DNA of 25,462 bases from CAZADA01 sp964568975 (GCA_964568975.1 CAZMSO010000042.1:1-25462); one strand, 5' to 3'. Shown: positions 1-7,661, numbered from the stretch's first letter. The notes: generated by a model not told the origin, from the sequence alone. Translations and numbers: made by a program.

Positions 1-230
1 GCGCCGCCGACCCCGCTCCCACGGAGTCGACAGCCACAGGCGATCACCCGGCGCTCGGGCCGGATTCCCTGACGTCCTTATGGACCCACGCCGCCATTGA
101 AAGCGCCGCCCTGGCGACGGCGGTCACGCGCGCCGGCTTTGCAGCGAGCGTCGCCATGATGACGCCGTCGCTGGCGTCCTGGGCGAGCGCGTTCGACCAA
201 GCGCTTGACCGCGTCAACGACACTGCGTGA
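1..230 (+). CDS. C-terminal part of an unrecognised protein (5' truncated by the window)
   Basis: The frame beginning at base 3 is open from the window edge to a TGA at 228-230, giving about 75 residues. They are rich in Ala, Ser and Thr, with a weakly amphipathic helical segment (LWTHAAIESAALATAVTRAG) and the C-terminus RVNDTA. Codon third positions are mostly G or C, as in the neighbouring real genes, so I read this as coding. The gene in front of rsmG in many alphaproteobacteria is mnmG, but this tail does not look like the MnmG C-terminus. I do not recognise the family. The stop overlaps a GTG codon (GTGA at 227-230) that opens the extended rsmG frame, so translational coupling to rsmG is possible. 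Confidence 0.55.
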   Translation, partial: AADPAPTESTATGDHPALGPDSLTSLWTHAAIESAALATAVTRAGFAASVAMMTPSLASWASAFDQALDRVNDTA

Positions 231-319
231 GGCCACGGGTGGGGGCGCGTCGCGGACCGCCGCGTTCCATTCATGACGACGCTGGCGGGGCGGCCCGGTC
301 GCGGCGGTCCGCCGCCCCC

Positions 320-973
320 ATGACTGAGGATGCGTTTAAAGCCGCCCTTGGCTTGAGCGCCGACACCGCCTCGCGCTTCGCCGCATGGCGCGACCTTCTG
401 ATGGCGTGGAACGCGCGGATGAATCTTGTCGGCGCGTCGACGCTTGAGGACTTTTGGCGCCGCCACGCCCTCGACAGCGCCCAGCTGGCGACGCGCATCG
501 ACGCGCGCAGCGACGCCCCTGGGGCCCGGTGGACAGATCTTGGTTCGGGCGCGGGCTTTCCCGGTCTCGCTGTGGCGCTTGTGCGCGCTGAGCGCCACGC
601 GGGCGGCCCGCCGGTCATCTTGGTCGAGGCCAACAACAAGAAAGCCGCGTTCTTGCGTGAAGCCGCGCGAATCACAGAAGCCTGCGTCGAGGTGGTCGCG
701 GCGCGCGCAGAGACGCGGCCCGCCGGCGGCGCGGATGTGGTCACGGCCCGCGCGTTTGCGCCCTTGCCGGTCTTGCTTACGCACATGCATCGTCTCGGAG
801 GAGGCGAGGGGCGCACGACCGGCCTTTTCCTCAAGGGGCGGACGGTGACGCGCGAAGTCGAGGACGCACGACAACTCTGGCGCTTTGACGCCGATCTTCA
901 TGAGAGCCAGGCCGGCGCCGACAGCTGGGTGCTGCGCGTCACGAACTTAGCGCCTGGCGCGGATGTGGCGTGA
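320..973 (+). CDS. rsmG: 16S rRNA (guanine-N7)-methyltransferase RsmG
   Basis: This cytoplasmic enzyme transfers a methyl group from S-adenosylmethionine to N7 of G527 of 16S rRNA. From the ATG at 320 it is 217 residues, the usual family length. The Rossmann SAM-binding motif DLGSGAGFPG lies at residues 73-82. It is preceded by the family's N-terminal helical segment (WNARMNLVG) and followed by an acidic strand end (VILVEANNKKAAFLRE) and the ARAFAPL region. The same frame also opens with a GTG at 227 that overlaps the upstream stop. That would add 31 Arg/Pro-rich residues unlike the family, so I prefer 320, although neither start has a clear Shine-Dalgarno sequence. It sits directly before parA-parB, a common alphaproteobacterial arrangement near the replication origin. 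Confidence 0.95.
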   Translation: MTEDAFKAALGLSADTASRFAAWRDLLMAWNARMNLVGASTLEDFWRRHALDSAQLATRIDARSDAPGARWTDLGSGAGFPGLAVALVRAERHAGGPPVILVEANNKKAAFLREAARITEACVEVVAARAETRPAGGADVVTARAFAPLPVLLTHMHRLGGGEGRTTGLFLKGRTVTREVEDARQLWRFDADLHESQAGADSWVLRVTNLAPGADVA

Positions 974-1269
974 ATTCGCCCTGCGCGTGTTCTGGTAAAG
1001 GAAGGGTAAACGGCGCTGATTAAGGATTTCTTGCAGCGGACTCTTGCGCGCCCTCTCTTTTCGGCTTAGGTTTTTCTTAATCCGAACGCTGTTGCGTTGA
1101 GAAGGCTGCACAAAGACAGTCGACGCGCTCGGACCAGACGCCACCGGTGGGGTGGTTTCGGGCGAAGGCCGTCGACAGTTGGTGCGGCCGCGCAATCAGC
1201 TTAGCCAGCGTCGATGTATCGAACCGCGGACCGCAAGAATCGCGGCCGTCGAACAATGAGGCTGGACCC
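974..1269 (+). promoter_or_regulatory. rsmG-parA intergenic region, probable parAB promoter region
   Basis: About 300 bases separate rsmG from the parA start. The stretch from about 990 to 1082 is poorer in G+C than its surroundings and holds an inverted pair, GATTAAG at 1018-1024 and CTTAATC at 1076-1082. A TTGCGC at about 1044 lies 17 bases before a weak TAGGTT, which could be a poor promoter. The parA frame stays open upstream to 1147, but those residues do not resemble ParA, so I treat them as untranslated leader. No full parS palindrome (TGTTTCACGTGAAACA) is seen here. Confidence 0.35.
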
Positions 1270-2097
1270 ATGACTCAGGCGCCGGACACCCCGGTGAGAA
1301 TCATCGCCATCGCCAACCAGAAGGGCGGCGTGGGCAAAACCACAACTGCGATGAATTTGGGGGCGGCGGCCGCTGCGATGGAGCAGCGCTGCCTCATCAT
1401 TGATATGGACCCCCAAGGCAACGCCTCCACTGGGCTTGGCTTGAAACAGGCTGATCGCACCGTCACCACCTATGAAGTGCTGATGAATGACGCAGCCATC
1501 GCGGATGGGGCGGTGGAGACGACGGTGCCGGGCCTCGACATTTTGCCCGCCGTCGCTGATCTCGCGGGCGCTGAGGCTGAAGTGCTGGGCGAGGAACGCC
1601 GTCATTATCGGCTGCGCCGGGCGATTGAGCAGCTCCAGGCCCACATCGCGGAGGGCCGGGCGCGCGATTACCGCTATGTTTATATCGACTGCCCGCCATC
1701 GTTGAATGTGCTCACCGTCAACGCGCTCACCGCCGCTGACACGGTGCTGGTGCCGCTGCAGTGCGAGTTCTTCGCGCTCGAAGGTATCACTCAGATGGAT
1801 CAGACGATCTCTCTGGTGCGCAACAATCTCAATCCGAGCCTCGAATATGAAGGCGTGTTGATGACGATGGTCGATGGCCGCAACAACTTGGCCAAAGAAG
1901 TCGAGGCCGACGTGCGCGCGCATTTCAAAGAACTCGTCTATGAGACCGTCATTCCCCGCAATGTGAAGGTCGCGGAAGCGCCGGCCCACGGCCTTCCCGT
2001 CATTCTGTACGACCGCACCTCCACGGGCGCGCAGGCCTATCTCAATCTCGCGCGCGAAGTGCTGCGGCGCGATGGCGTCGTGCCGCTTGCGGCTTAG
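1270..2097 (+). CDS. parA: Chromosome-partitioning ATPase ParA (Soj)
   Basis: ParA is a nucleoid-associated ATPase that dimerises on ATP binding and drives segregation of the ParB-parS complex, hence of the replication origin. The 275-residue product has the deviant Walker A motif KGGVGKTTT at residues 18-26, the IDMDPQGN motif at about 44-51 and the Walker B-like YIDCPPSLNVLTVNAL at about 140. The C-terminal half, with GVLMTMVD and AEAPAHGLPVILYD, is typical of the family. I chose the ATG at 1270 because it gives the usual short N-terminus and has a GAGG about 8 bases upstream. parB follows after about 18 bases, so the pair is almost certainly one operon. Length and motifs match chromosomal ParA, not the longer plasmid type with an N-terminal HTH. 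Confidence 0.97.
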   Translation: MTQAPDTPVRIIAIANQKGGVGKTTTAMNLGAAAAAMEQRCLIIDMDPQGNASTGLGLKQADRTVTTYEVLMNDAAIADGAVETTVPGLDILPAVADLAGAEAEVLGEERRHYRLRRAIEQLQAHIAEGRARDYRYVYIDCPPSLNVLTVNALTAADTVLVPLQCEFFALEGITQMDQTISLVRNNLNPSLEYEGVLMTMVDGRNNLAKEVEADVRAHFKELVYETVIPRNVKVAEAPAHGLPVILYDRTSTGAQAYLNLAREVLRRDGVVPLAA

Positions 2098-2115
2098 GGA
2101 AGGGAAGGGGTGGCC

Positions 2116-3078
2116 ATGTCGGCTGCAAAACCACGCCGTTTGGCTCGGGGGCTGGCGTCCCTGATCGGAGACCCCGATCAGTCGATCGCCCGCGCCGAGC
2201 GCGTTGCGGCGCTTGAGCCGACGGCCGAGGCCCGTCCGCGCGTCGTGGCGGACAATGACCGCAACGCGTCCAGCGAGGGCGAGCGTCCGCAGACCGCGAC
2301 GGTGGACTCCATCCACCCCAACGCGGACCAACCGCGCCGGCGCTTTGACGGCAAGGAGCTTAATGAGCTCGCGGAGTCCATCGCCGAAAAGGGGATGCTC
2401 CAGCCGATTCTGGTGCGTCCCCATCCCGATGATCCGTCAGCGTATCAGATTGTCGCCGGCGAACGCCGCTGGCGCGCGGCCAAGCAGGCCGGCCTTGATG
2501 TGGTCCCGATCCTGGTCAAACGGCTGTCGGATCGCGAAGTGCTGGAGATCTCGATTGTCGAGAACGTCCAGCGCACGAACCTCAATCCGATTGAGGAGGC
2601 CCGCGGCTATAAGGCCTTGATCGACGAGTTCGGCCACACCCAAGAAGAGATCGCCCGCGCAGTCTCCAAAAGCCGGCCTCATATCGCCAATTGCTTGCGG
2701 CTTCTTCAGTTGCCGGAGGGGGTGATTGATCTGATCACGGATGGCAAGCTGTCGGCCGGGCATGCGCGCGCGATCGCCTCAGCACCGAATATCGAGGAGC
2801 TGGCGACGAAAATCGTCAAACAAAAGCTCTCCGTGCGCGAAGCGGAAGCCATGGCCCGCGCGGCGTCCTCGGACGGGGAGGGGGGAGACCGCCCGTCCGG
2901 CGGGCGCCCGCCCGGCAAGGACGCCATGATCCTTGAGCTTGAACGCGCGGTGGCCCTGGCGCTCGGCGTGCACGTCGACATTCGCCGCGGCGCCAATGAC
3001 AGCGGCGAGGTGCGGGTGCGCTTTGCGCAATATGACCAGCTGCTCGAAATCTGCCGCCGCTTGCAAATGGGCATTTAG
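2116..3078 (+). CDS. parB: Chromosome-partitioning protein ParB (Spo0J), parS-binding CTPase
   Basis: ParB binds parS sites near the origin, spreads as a CTP-dependent clamp and stimulates ParA. The 320-residue product starts with a basic ParA-interacting peptide (PRRLARGLASLIGD). It continues with the ParB/Srx-type CTPase domain, including the C-motif GERRWRA at 115-121 and ENVQRTNLNPIEEA at about 149-162. Next comes the HTH parS-binding region around 174-200 (HTQEEIARAVSKSRPHIAN), then a Gly/Pro linker and the C-terminal dimerisation domain. The ATG at 2116 has the purine-rich AGGGAAGGGG a good distance upstream. An in-frame GTG at 2110 is the alternative and would sit too close to that site. 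It forms an operon with parA. Confidence 0.97.
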   Translation: MSAAKPRRLARGLASLIGDPDQSIARAERVAALEPTAEARPRVVADNDRNASSEGERPQTATVDSIHPNADQPRRRFDGKELNELAESIAEKGMLQPILVRPHPDDPSAYQIVAGERRWRAAKQAGLDVVPILVKRLSDREVLEISIVENVQRTNLNPIEEARGYKALIDEFGHTQEEIARAVSKSRPHIANCLRLLQLPEGVIDLITDGKLSAGHARAIASAPNIEELATKIVKQKLSVREAEAMARAASSDGEGGDRPSGGRPPGKDAMILELERAVALALGVHVDIRRGANDSGEVRVRFAQYDQLLEICRRLQMGI

Positions 3079-3157
3079 GGGCGGGGGAGGGTCCAGCTGC
3101 GCGTCGCTACGCCAAATGTCGCGCGCAATTTCTTCTGGGCCGAGCCGTGAGGAAGGC

Positions 3158-4330
3158 CTACCCCAGAACCCGCGCGCAAATCGCCGCCAGGCGCGCGATG
3201 TCCTCGCCATCGTGATAAAGGCCGAAGCCCAGGCGCAGCACGTCGTCACGCACATCCGCGACCACGCCCGCCTCCGCTAAGGCCGCGCACCAGGCCGCAG
3301 CGTCGCGATGGCGATAGGCGAGGAAGCGCGCCCGTGGGCGTCCTGTCTCGCGAGCCGCGAGCAGCGTGGCGTCGCTCAGCCTGCCGGCGCGCCCCTCGGC
3401 CACATCCGTCGCGAAACGATCCTGCAGCGCCCGCACATGGGCGCTCACGGCCGCGGTCGTCAGCCCATGCTGCGCCAGCATCCGGCGCACCGCCACAAAG
3501 CGATAAAGCCCTGATGGATCGAACGTCGCGCCGGTGAACCGCGCGCCGCCCTCCGCGAAGGGGACGCCGCCGTCTTGGGCGTCCGCCAGCGCTTCAAAAG
3601 CCGCATACCACCCCGTGTTCACCGGCCGCGGCCCAAACCCCGCCGGCGCATGAAGGAAGCACGCGCCCTCCCCCGCCATGGCGTATTTGTAGCCGCCAGC
3701 CAGGTAAAACGCCCGGCCCGCAAGCGCGCTGAAATCCGTCTCCACCGCCATGAAACCGTGATAGCCGTCCACAATCAGCCAGTCCGGCCGCCCGTGGAGG
3801 GCGTCAGCGATGGCGGGGAGGTCCGTCACCACACCGCCGGACCTGAAAAACACATGGCTGAACAACACCCAGTCGGCGTCAGCCTCGCCCACCGCTGCAC
3901 AAAAGCGCTCCGTAAACGTATCAAATGGCGCGACAGGCACGCGGCGTGCGGCGGCTTGGCCAACTTCTTCCCAGCGCCGCAGCTGACGCGAGAGGCTGTG
4001 GAACTCGCCGTCAGTGGTAAGCACGCGCAGCGGCCGATCCGCAGGAAAGCACGACGCCATCCGCACCAAGAACTCATGGGTGTTCGGCGCGAAGGTCACT
4101 GTGTCCGGGGAGGGCAGGGCGAGCTCACTCGCCACTTCCGCCCGCGCGGCGGGGAGGATTGCGTCAAACACACGCGCCCATTTGTGGTCAGCCAGGCGCG
4201 CGGCGTCCGCGGCGGCCTCGCCATGGGCGGCGAGAGCCGCGTCCGGCCACAGATGGTGGCTGTGCGCGGCGACGTGAAGACGCTCCGGCGCGGCGGCGAG
4301 GGATTGGGAAAAGAGGTGTTTAAAGCTCAC
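3158..4330 (-). CDS. Class V aminotransferase-fold PLP enzyme, probable kynureninase-type hydrolase
   Basis: This 390-residue fold-type I PLP enzyme has an N-terminus of the kynureninase/cysteine-desulfurase group (RLHVAAHSHHLWPD), a phosphate-binding FAPNTHEFLVR region, the PLP-ring motif VDGYHG (Asp188, His191) and the Schiff-base lysine in GGYKYAMAGEG (Lys215). Canonical kynureninases have a YKYLNxGPG-like sequence there, so this is a divergent member. Its place 10 bases after tryptophan 2,3-dioxygenase argues for cleavage of kynurenine to anthranilate and alanine. That role is inferred from context. The start is the GTG at 4330: a GAGG that overlaps the dioxygenase stop lies 7 bases upstream, and the residues before it (to an ATG at 4447) come from the dioxygenase region. 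A selenocysteine-lyase or other class V activity remains possible. Confidence 0.7.
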   Translation of the reverse strand: MSFKHLFSQSLAAAPERLHVAAHSHHLWPDAALAAHGEAAADAARLADHKWARVFDAILPAARAEVASELALPSPDTVTFAPNTHEFLVRMASCFPADRPLRVLTTDGEFHSLSRQLRRWEEVGQAAARRVPVAPFDTFTERFCAAVGEADADWVLFSHVFFRSGGVVTDLPAIADALHGRPDWLIVDGYHGFMAVETDFSALAGRAFYLAGGYKYAMAGEGACFLHAPAGFGPRPVNTGWYAAFEALADAQDGGVPFAEGGARFTGATFDPSGLYRFVAVRRMLAQHGLTTAAVSAHVRALQDRFATDVAEGRAGRLSDATLLAARETGRPRARFLAYRHRDAAAWCAALAEAGVVADVRDDVLRLGFGLYHDGEDIARLAAICARVLG

Positions 4331-4340
4331 TGCGTCCGCC

Positions 4341-5144
4341 TCACAGCGCTGTGCGCACGGACCACAACTCAGGGAAGCACCGCTGCTCCAAGCCCGTGAG
4401 AAGATACTCCACCCCCGAGGTGCCGCCCGTGCCGCGCTTGCGTCCAATGACGCGCTCCACCGTGGTGACGTGGCGAAAGCGCCATTGCAGGAAGGCGTCC
4501 TCCAGATCCACCAGCTTCTCCGCCAACGCGTAGAGATCCCAATAGGCGTGGGGGTTGCGATAGACCGCCAGCCACGCCCGCTCGACGCCCGGGTGGAGCT
4601 TGTAGCGTGAGGTCACATCGCGGTTAAGCACGTCGTCGGGGGTGGGGATGCCGGCAGCCGCCACCCGCGCCAGAGCCGCGTCATAAAGGGTGGGCGCAAC
4701 AAAGCGCGCATTGAGGGCGGCGCGGTCGGCCCCGCCCGCGGGAAACCGCGCCAGGTGCGCGGCATTCTTCAGACCCAAGATGAATTCCAGTTCGCGGAAT
4801 TGGCGCGACTGAAACCCCGAGCCCGAGCCGAGCTGGTCGCGAAAAGTGAGGTAGTCAGGCGGCGTCAGCGTCGCCAGAATATCCCAGGATTGCGTGATCA
4901 ACGTTTGGATCCGCGACACCCGCGCGAGCGCCTTGAGCGCAGGCTCCACATCGGAGTCAGTAAGCCAGGCCAGGGAGGCGGTCAGTTCGTGGAGGATTTG
5001 TTTGAGCCAAAGTTCCGTCGTCTGATGGATGACGATGAACAGCATCTCGTCATGGCGGCCGCTGCGGGCGTTTTGGGCGCTGAGCACCGGCTCAAGCTGC
5101 AGATAGCGTGCATAAGTAACTGGCGCATGCGTGTCGTCGCTCAT
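4341..5144 (-). CDS. kynA: Tryptophan 2,3-dioxygenase
   Basis: A cytoplasmic haem enzyme that opens the indole ring of L-tryptophan with O2 to give N-formylkynurenine, the first step of the kynurenine pathway. The 267-residue length is typical for the bacterial enzyme. The active-site motif FIVIHQTTELWLK contains His40. QSRQFRELEF at 112-121 carries the substrate-carboxylate arginine region. RFRHVTTVERVIG holds the proximal haem ligand His225 and is followed by the conserved RGTGGTSG loop. It lies between an exported alpha/beta hydrolase (16-base gap upstream) and a kynureninase-like gene (10-base gap downstream) in one apparent operon. No kynurenine formamidase of the usual bacterial KynB type is seen in the window. 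Confidence 0.95.
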   Translation of the reverse strand: MSDDTHAPVTYARYLQLEPVLSAQNARSGRHDEMLFIVIHQTTELWLKQILHELTASLAWLTDSDVEPALKALARVSRIQTLITQSWDILATLTPPDYLTFRDQLGSGSGFQSRQFRELEFILGLKNAAHLARFPAGGADRAALNARFVAPTLYDAALARVAAAGIPTPDDVLNRDVTSRYKLHPGVERAWLAVYRNPHAYWDLYALAEKLVDLEDAFLQWRFRHVTTVERVIGRKRGTGGTSGVEYLLTGLEQRCFPELWSVRTAL

Positions 5145-5160
5145 GGTCGCGCTCGCCGCC

Positions 5161-6051
5161 TCAATCGGTGATCAACACGTGCAGGCGTTCTTCAAACGCG
5201 GCGGGTTGATCAAGCATAATGAAATGCTTTGCGTTCGCGACCGTCTCCACCGTCACACCGTCAAGGGCGTTGTACTGGGCGGCGTAAAACGCGCGCGCGC
5301 CGGCTTCATCGAAGGGCAGGCGATCGTGCCACGCCACGAGCACCGACACCGGCGCTTGGATCTGCGCCAAGCGCGGACGCATATCCGTCATCATCACATC
5401 ATAGGCCGCCGCGGCCATGGTGGCGCGGTCGCTGGCCATCGACCAAGCGAGCACCCGCTCTTGATCGGCCGGCGCGCTGACCATCGTGGCGTCGATGGAG
5501 GCCTTTTGGCTGCGGCGAAACTCATCAACGGTCTGGCTGCGCAACGTGGCGGCGAACAACGCCGCTTGCGGCTCGATCAGCTCCGGCGTCGCCATCGGAT
5601 TGATCAGCACCGAAAAGAAGGGGAGGGCGTCGACAATCACGGCTTCGCGCACCCGCGCGGGGTGTTCCGCTGCGAGCAAGAGCGTCGCTAAGCCCCCTAG
5701 GCTGTGGCCGACCACCACAGCACCCTGCGGCGCTTCGTGTTCAAGATAGGCGGCGAGGTCTGCGACAATCTCCGCCACCACAGTCTGCGCAGAGGCCGTC
5801 GGCGGCGCCCCGCCAAAGCCCGCCACCTGCGCCACATGCACAGTGTAATCAGGCGCGAACGCGTCCCGCACGCCGTCCCACACCTCCGCCGAGGACGCCA
5901 GGCCGGGCACAAGCACAAGCGCCGGCCCTTGCCCCGTACGGGTGAAGCGCACGCGCTCCTGCGCCTGCGCGGCGGTCGCCGCAAAAAGGGTCGACAGCGC
6001 CAAGGCGGCGGCGACGGCCGCGCGCGCCAGCGTCTGGGTCCGAGCCATCAT
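5161..6051 (-). CDS. Exported alpha/beta hydrolase
   Basis: The 296-residue product starts with a clear Sec signal peptide (basic RTQTLAR, hydrophobic Ala/Leu core, AQA cleavage site near residue 30), so the mature enzyme should be periplasmic or secreted. The alpha/beta-hydrolase fold shows the oxyanion segment LVLVPGLASSAEVWD, the nucleophile elbow GHSLGG with Ser117, an acid in WHDRLPFDE and the catalytic His in NAKHFIMLDQP (about His276). The substrate cannot be read from the sequence. It is first in an operon with tryptophan dioxygenase, so a formylkynurenine-hydrolysing role is tempting, but export argues against it. Start: adjacent ATGs at 6051 and 6048 follow a GGGAGG. The second has the better spacing and both give nearly the same protein. 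The frame extends further upstream without homology-like sequence. Confidence 0.85.
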   Translation of the reverse strand: MMARTQTLARAAVAAALALSTLFAATAAQAQERVRFTRTGQGPALVLVPGLASSAEVWDGVRDAFAPDYTVHVAQVAGFGGAPPTASAQTVVAEIVADLAAYLEHEAPQGAVVVGHSLGGLATLLLAAEHPARVREAVIVDALPFFSVLINPMATPELIEPQAALFAATLRSQTVDEFRRSQKASIDATMVSAPADQERVLAWSMASDRATMAAAAYDVMMTDMRPRLAQIQAPVSVLVAWHDRLPFDEAGARAFYAAQYNALDGVTVETVANAKHFIMLDQPAAFEERLHVLITD

Positions 6052-6146
6052 CACGCCTCCCAAAGCAATGGTCACACCGCTGAAATTATGAACGTTCCCG
6101 CGTTCGCGCCGCGCGCCAGTCATACACAAACGCCCAGCGCGCGCCA

Positions 6147-6749
6147 TCACGCGGGGCCGCCGGCGCGGGCGTGGCGCGCCACCTCCACCAGGGCGCCGGG
6201 CGCAGCGTCCGCCAGAAGAGAGGCCAGCGTCTCGCGCGCAACGGCGATGCAGCCGGCGGTGGGGTTCAACGCCGCCGCCGGATCGGCGGCGGTCGCGCGC
6301 GCGCCGTCGGCGCGCTTGGCGCAATGGAGGAAGATTGCGCTGCCGCGGTCGGGCTGGGGCGGATCGTCATTGTGGCCGAGCACCACGACCAGATCATAGA
6401 GCGCGTCCGCGCGCGTCATCACTTCATGGCGGGCCGGGTAGGGCAGGCGCACTGGGCGATTGTAGGCTGGGTCCGCGGGATCGTCGCACCAGCCGTCATC
6501 GGGACTGAGCGCGCGCGTCGGCAAAGCGCCGGCTGGGCGGTCCATGCGATCGGCCCGGTAAAGCACGCGCCGCAGCGCCCATGTCCCGATCGGCGTCGCG
6601 AGGTCGCCTTCGCGCTTTTCCGCCGCCGCGACCAGGCCCTTGCGTCCGAACGCACACGCAAAGGCCCGCCCACCGGCCAGGATGACGCCGCGGCTCGGCG
6701 CTGCGGGGTCGGCCTGCGCGTAAAAGCTGGCGCGTTTTGTGCTTACCAT
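6147..6749 (-). CDS. YkuD-family L,D-transpeptidase-like protein
   Basis: A 200-residue protein with the YkuD catalytic pattern. An early ATPIGTWALRR strand is followed by VVLGHNDDP, GSAIFLHCAKR with His142, and the nucleophile motif LNPTAGCIAV with Cys167. YkuD enzymes use this cysteine to form or cleave L,D-linkages in peptidoglycan or to attach lipoproteins. No signal peptide or membrane segment is visible, unlike most periplasmic L,D-transpeptidases, which points to the cytoplasmic-looking COG3786-type subgroup. Substrate is uncertain. The ATG at 6749 is my choice. The frame runs back to an ATG at 6812, but the extra 21 residues do not look like a signal or a domain. It is divergent from cenR, an envelope regulator, which fits a cell-wall role. 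Confidence 0.85.
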   Translation of the reverse strand: MVSTKRASFYAQADPAAPSRGVILAGGRAFACAFGRKGLVAAAEKREGDLATPIGTWALRRVLYRADRMDRPAGALPTRALSPDDGWCDDPADPAYNRPVRLPYPARHEVMTRADALYDLVVVLGHNDDPPQPDRGSAIFLHCAKRADGARATAADPAAALNPTAGCIAVARETLASLLADAAPGALVEVARHARAGGPA

Positions 6750-6835
6750 TGAACGCTCGCAGTCTCCCGCGCGAGGATCTGCCGGGGCCAGCCTCGCGCC
6801 CAGAACGCGCAAAGACTAGCCAGGGAGACGGAGTC

Positions 6836-6940
6836 ATGAAAAGTACGCACCGCGGATGGGTGGTTCCACCCGTCCGGCGGCTGATCGGAGCGTTGGGAGC
6901 AGCACGCCATGTCCGCCCTCAAAACCATTCTCCTCGTTGA
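6836..6940 (+). CDS. Possible 34-codon leader ORF overlapping the cenR start
   Basis: An ATG at 6836 with GGGAG 8 bases upstream opens a 34-codon frame (MKSTHRGWVVPPVRRL...) ending at 6940, 32 bases inside cenR. It spans the inverted repeat at 6853-6876 and includes the cenR ribosome-binding site. The peptide is basic and resembles nothing I know. Overlap with a downstream start is a layout that allows translational coupling or repression. It could equally be chance, because open frames are frequent at this G+C. Confidence 0.25.
   Translation: MKSTHRGWVVPPVRRLIGALGAARHVRPQNHSPR
6853..6876. promoter_or_regulatory. Inverted repeat in the cenR leader
   Basis: CGGATGGGTGG at 6853-6863 and CCACCCGTCCG at 6866-6876 are 11-base arms with a single T/G pair (a G-U wobble in RNA) and a 2-base centre. 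The repeat ends 32 bases before the cenR ATG. It could be an operator for a dimeric regulator, possibly CenR itself, or an RNA hairpin controlling cenR translation. The sequence alone does not decide. Confidence 0.55.
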
Positions 6941-7595
6941 TGACGACGACGACCTCCGCGCCGCCTTGGCCGAGCAGTTCGATCTCTATGATGAGTTTTC
7001 CATCGACACCGCCGCCGACGCTGGCGCCGGCGTGGCCAAAGCCAAGGACGGGCGGGTGGATCTGGTGATCTTGGACGTGGACTTGCCGGATATGGACGGC
7101 CGTGAAGCCTGCAAGTTGATGCGCAAGAACGGCGTGCACGCGCCCATTATTATGCTCACCGCTCAAGACACTGACGCCGACCAAGTCTTGGGGCTGGAGG
7201 CGGGCGCGAATGATTACGTCACCAAGCCGTTTAAGTTTCAGGTGCTTCTCGCGCGCGTGCGGGCGCATTTGCGCAGCCATGAAGCCAGCGAAGACGCGAT
7301 TTTCCAGATCGGTCCTTACGAATTCCGCCCGAGCATGAAGCTCCTCGTTACGTCCGACGACAAGAAGATCCGCCTGACGGAAAAAGAAACCAACATTCTC
7401 AAATACCTCTATCGGGCCGGCCCGAAAGCGGTGGGGCGCGAGGAGCTGCTCGAGGAGGTGTGGGGCTACAATTCCGGCGTCACGACCCACACGCTGGAGA
7501 CCCATGTCTACCGGCTGCGCCAGAAGATCGAGCCGGACCCCGGCAATGCGCGTCTGCTCGTGACGGAAAGCGGCGGCTACCGTCTCGTGCCGTAA
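6909..7595 (+). CDS. cenR: OmpR/PhoB-family response regulator, CenR-like
   Basis: A 228-residue two-component regulator. The receiver domain (about 1-120) has the acidic pocket DDDDD at 11-15, the phosphoacceptor Asp56 in LDVDLPDMDG, Thr84 in MLTAQD and Lys106 in YVTKPF. The C-terminal winged helix (about 130-228) contains IRLTEKETNILKYLYRAG, EEVWGYNSGVTTHTLETHVYRLRQKIEPD and the wing SGGYRLVP. From memory the protein is very close to Caulobacter CenR along its whole length, including the SALKTILLVDDDDDLR start. CenR is an essential regulator of cell-envelope integrity in Caulobacter and Rhodobacter, with the histidine kinase CenK encoded elsewhere, and no kinase gene is present here. The ATG at 6909 has GGGAG 11 bases upstream. 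Nearby parAB, xth and lolA match what I recall of the Caulobacter neighbourhood. Confidence 0.88.
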   Translation: MSALKTILLVDDDDDLRAALAEQFDLYDEFSIDTAADAGAGVAKAKDGRVDLVILDVDLPDMDGREACKLMRKNGVHAPIIMLTAQDTDADQVLGLEAGANDYVTKPFKFQVLLARVRAHLRSHEASEDAIFQIGPYEFRPSMKLLVTSDDKKIRLTEKETNILKYLYRAGPKAVGREELLEEVWGYNSGVTTHTLETHVYRLRQKIEPDPGNARLLVTESGGYRLVP

Positions 7596-7661
7596 GCTGC
7601 GGGCGCTCGCCTGTCACCCTTGTCATTGCGTCCTTTCGTCCATATCGACCGGTGGCGAAAA

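Noticed and set aside
227..319. GTG start of rsmG overlapping the previous stop
   Set aside because: It would add 31 Arg/Pro-rich residues not seen in RsmG. Kept only as an alternative, since coupling cannot be excluded.
1147..1269. N-terminal extension of parA from a start at 1147
   Set aside because: The 41 extra residues do not resemble ParA, and the ATG at 1270 has a good ribosome site and gives the usual length.
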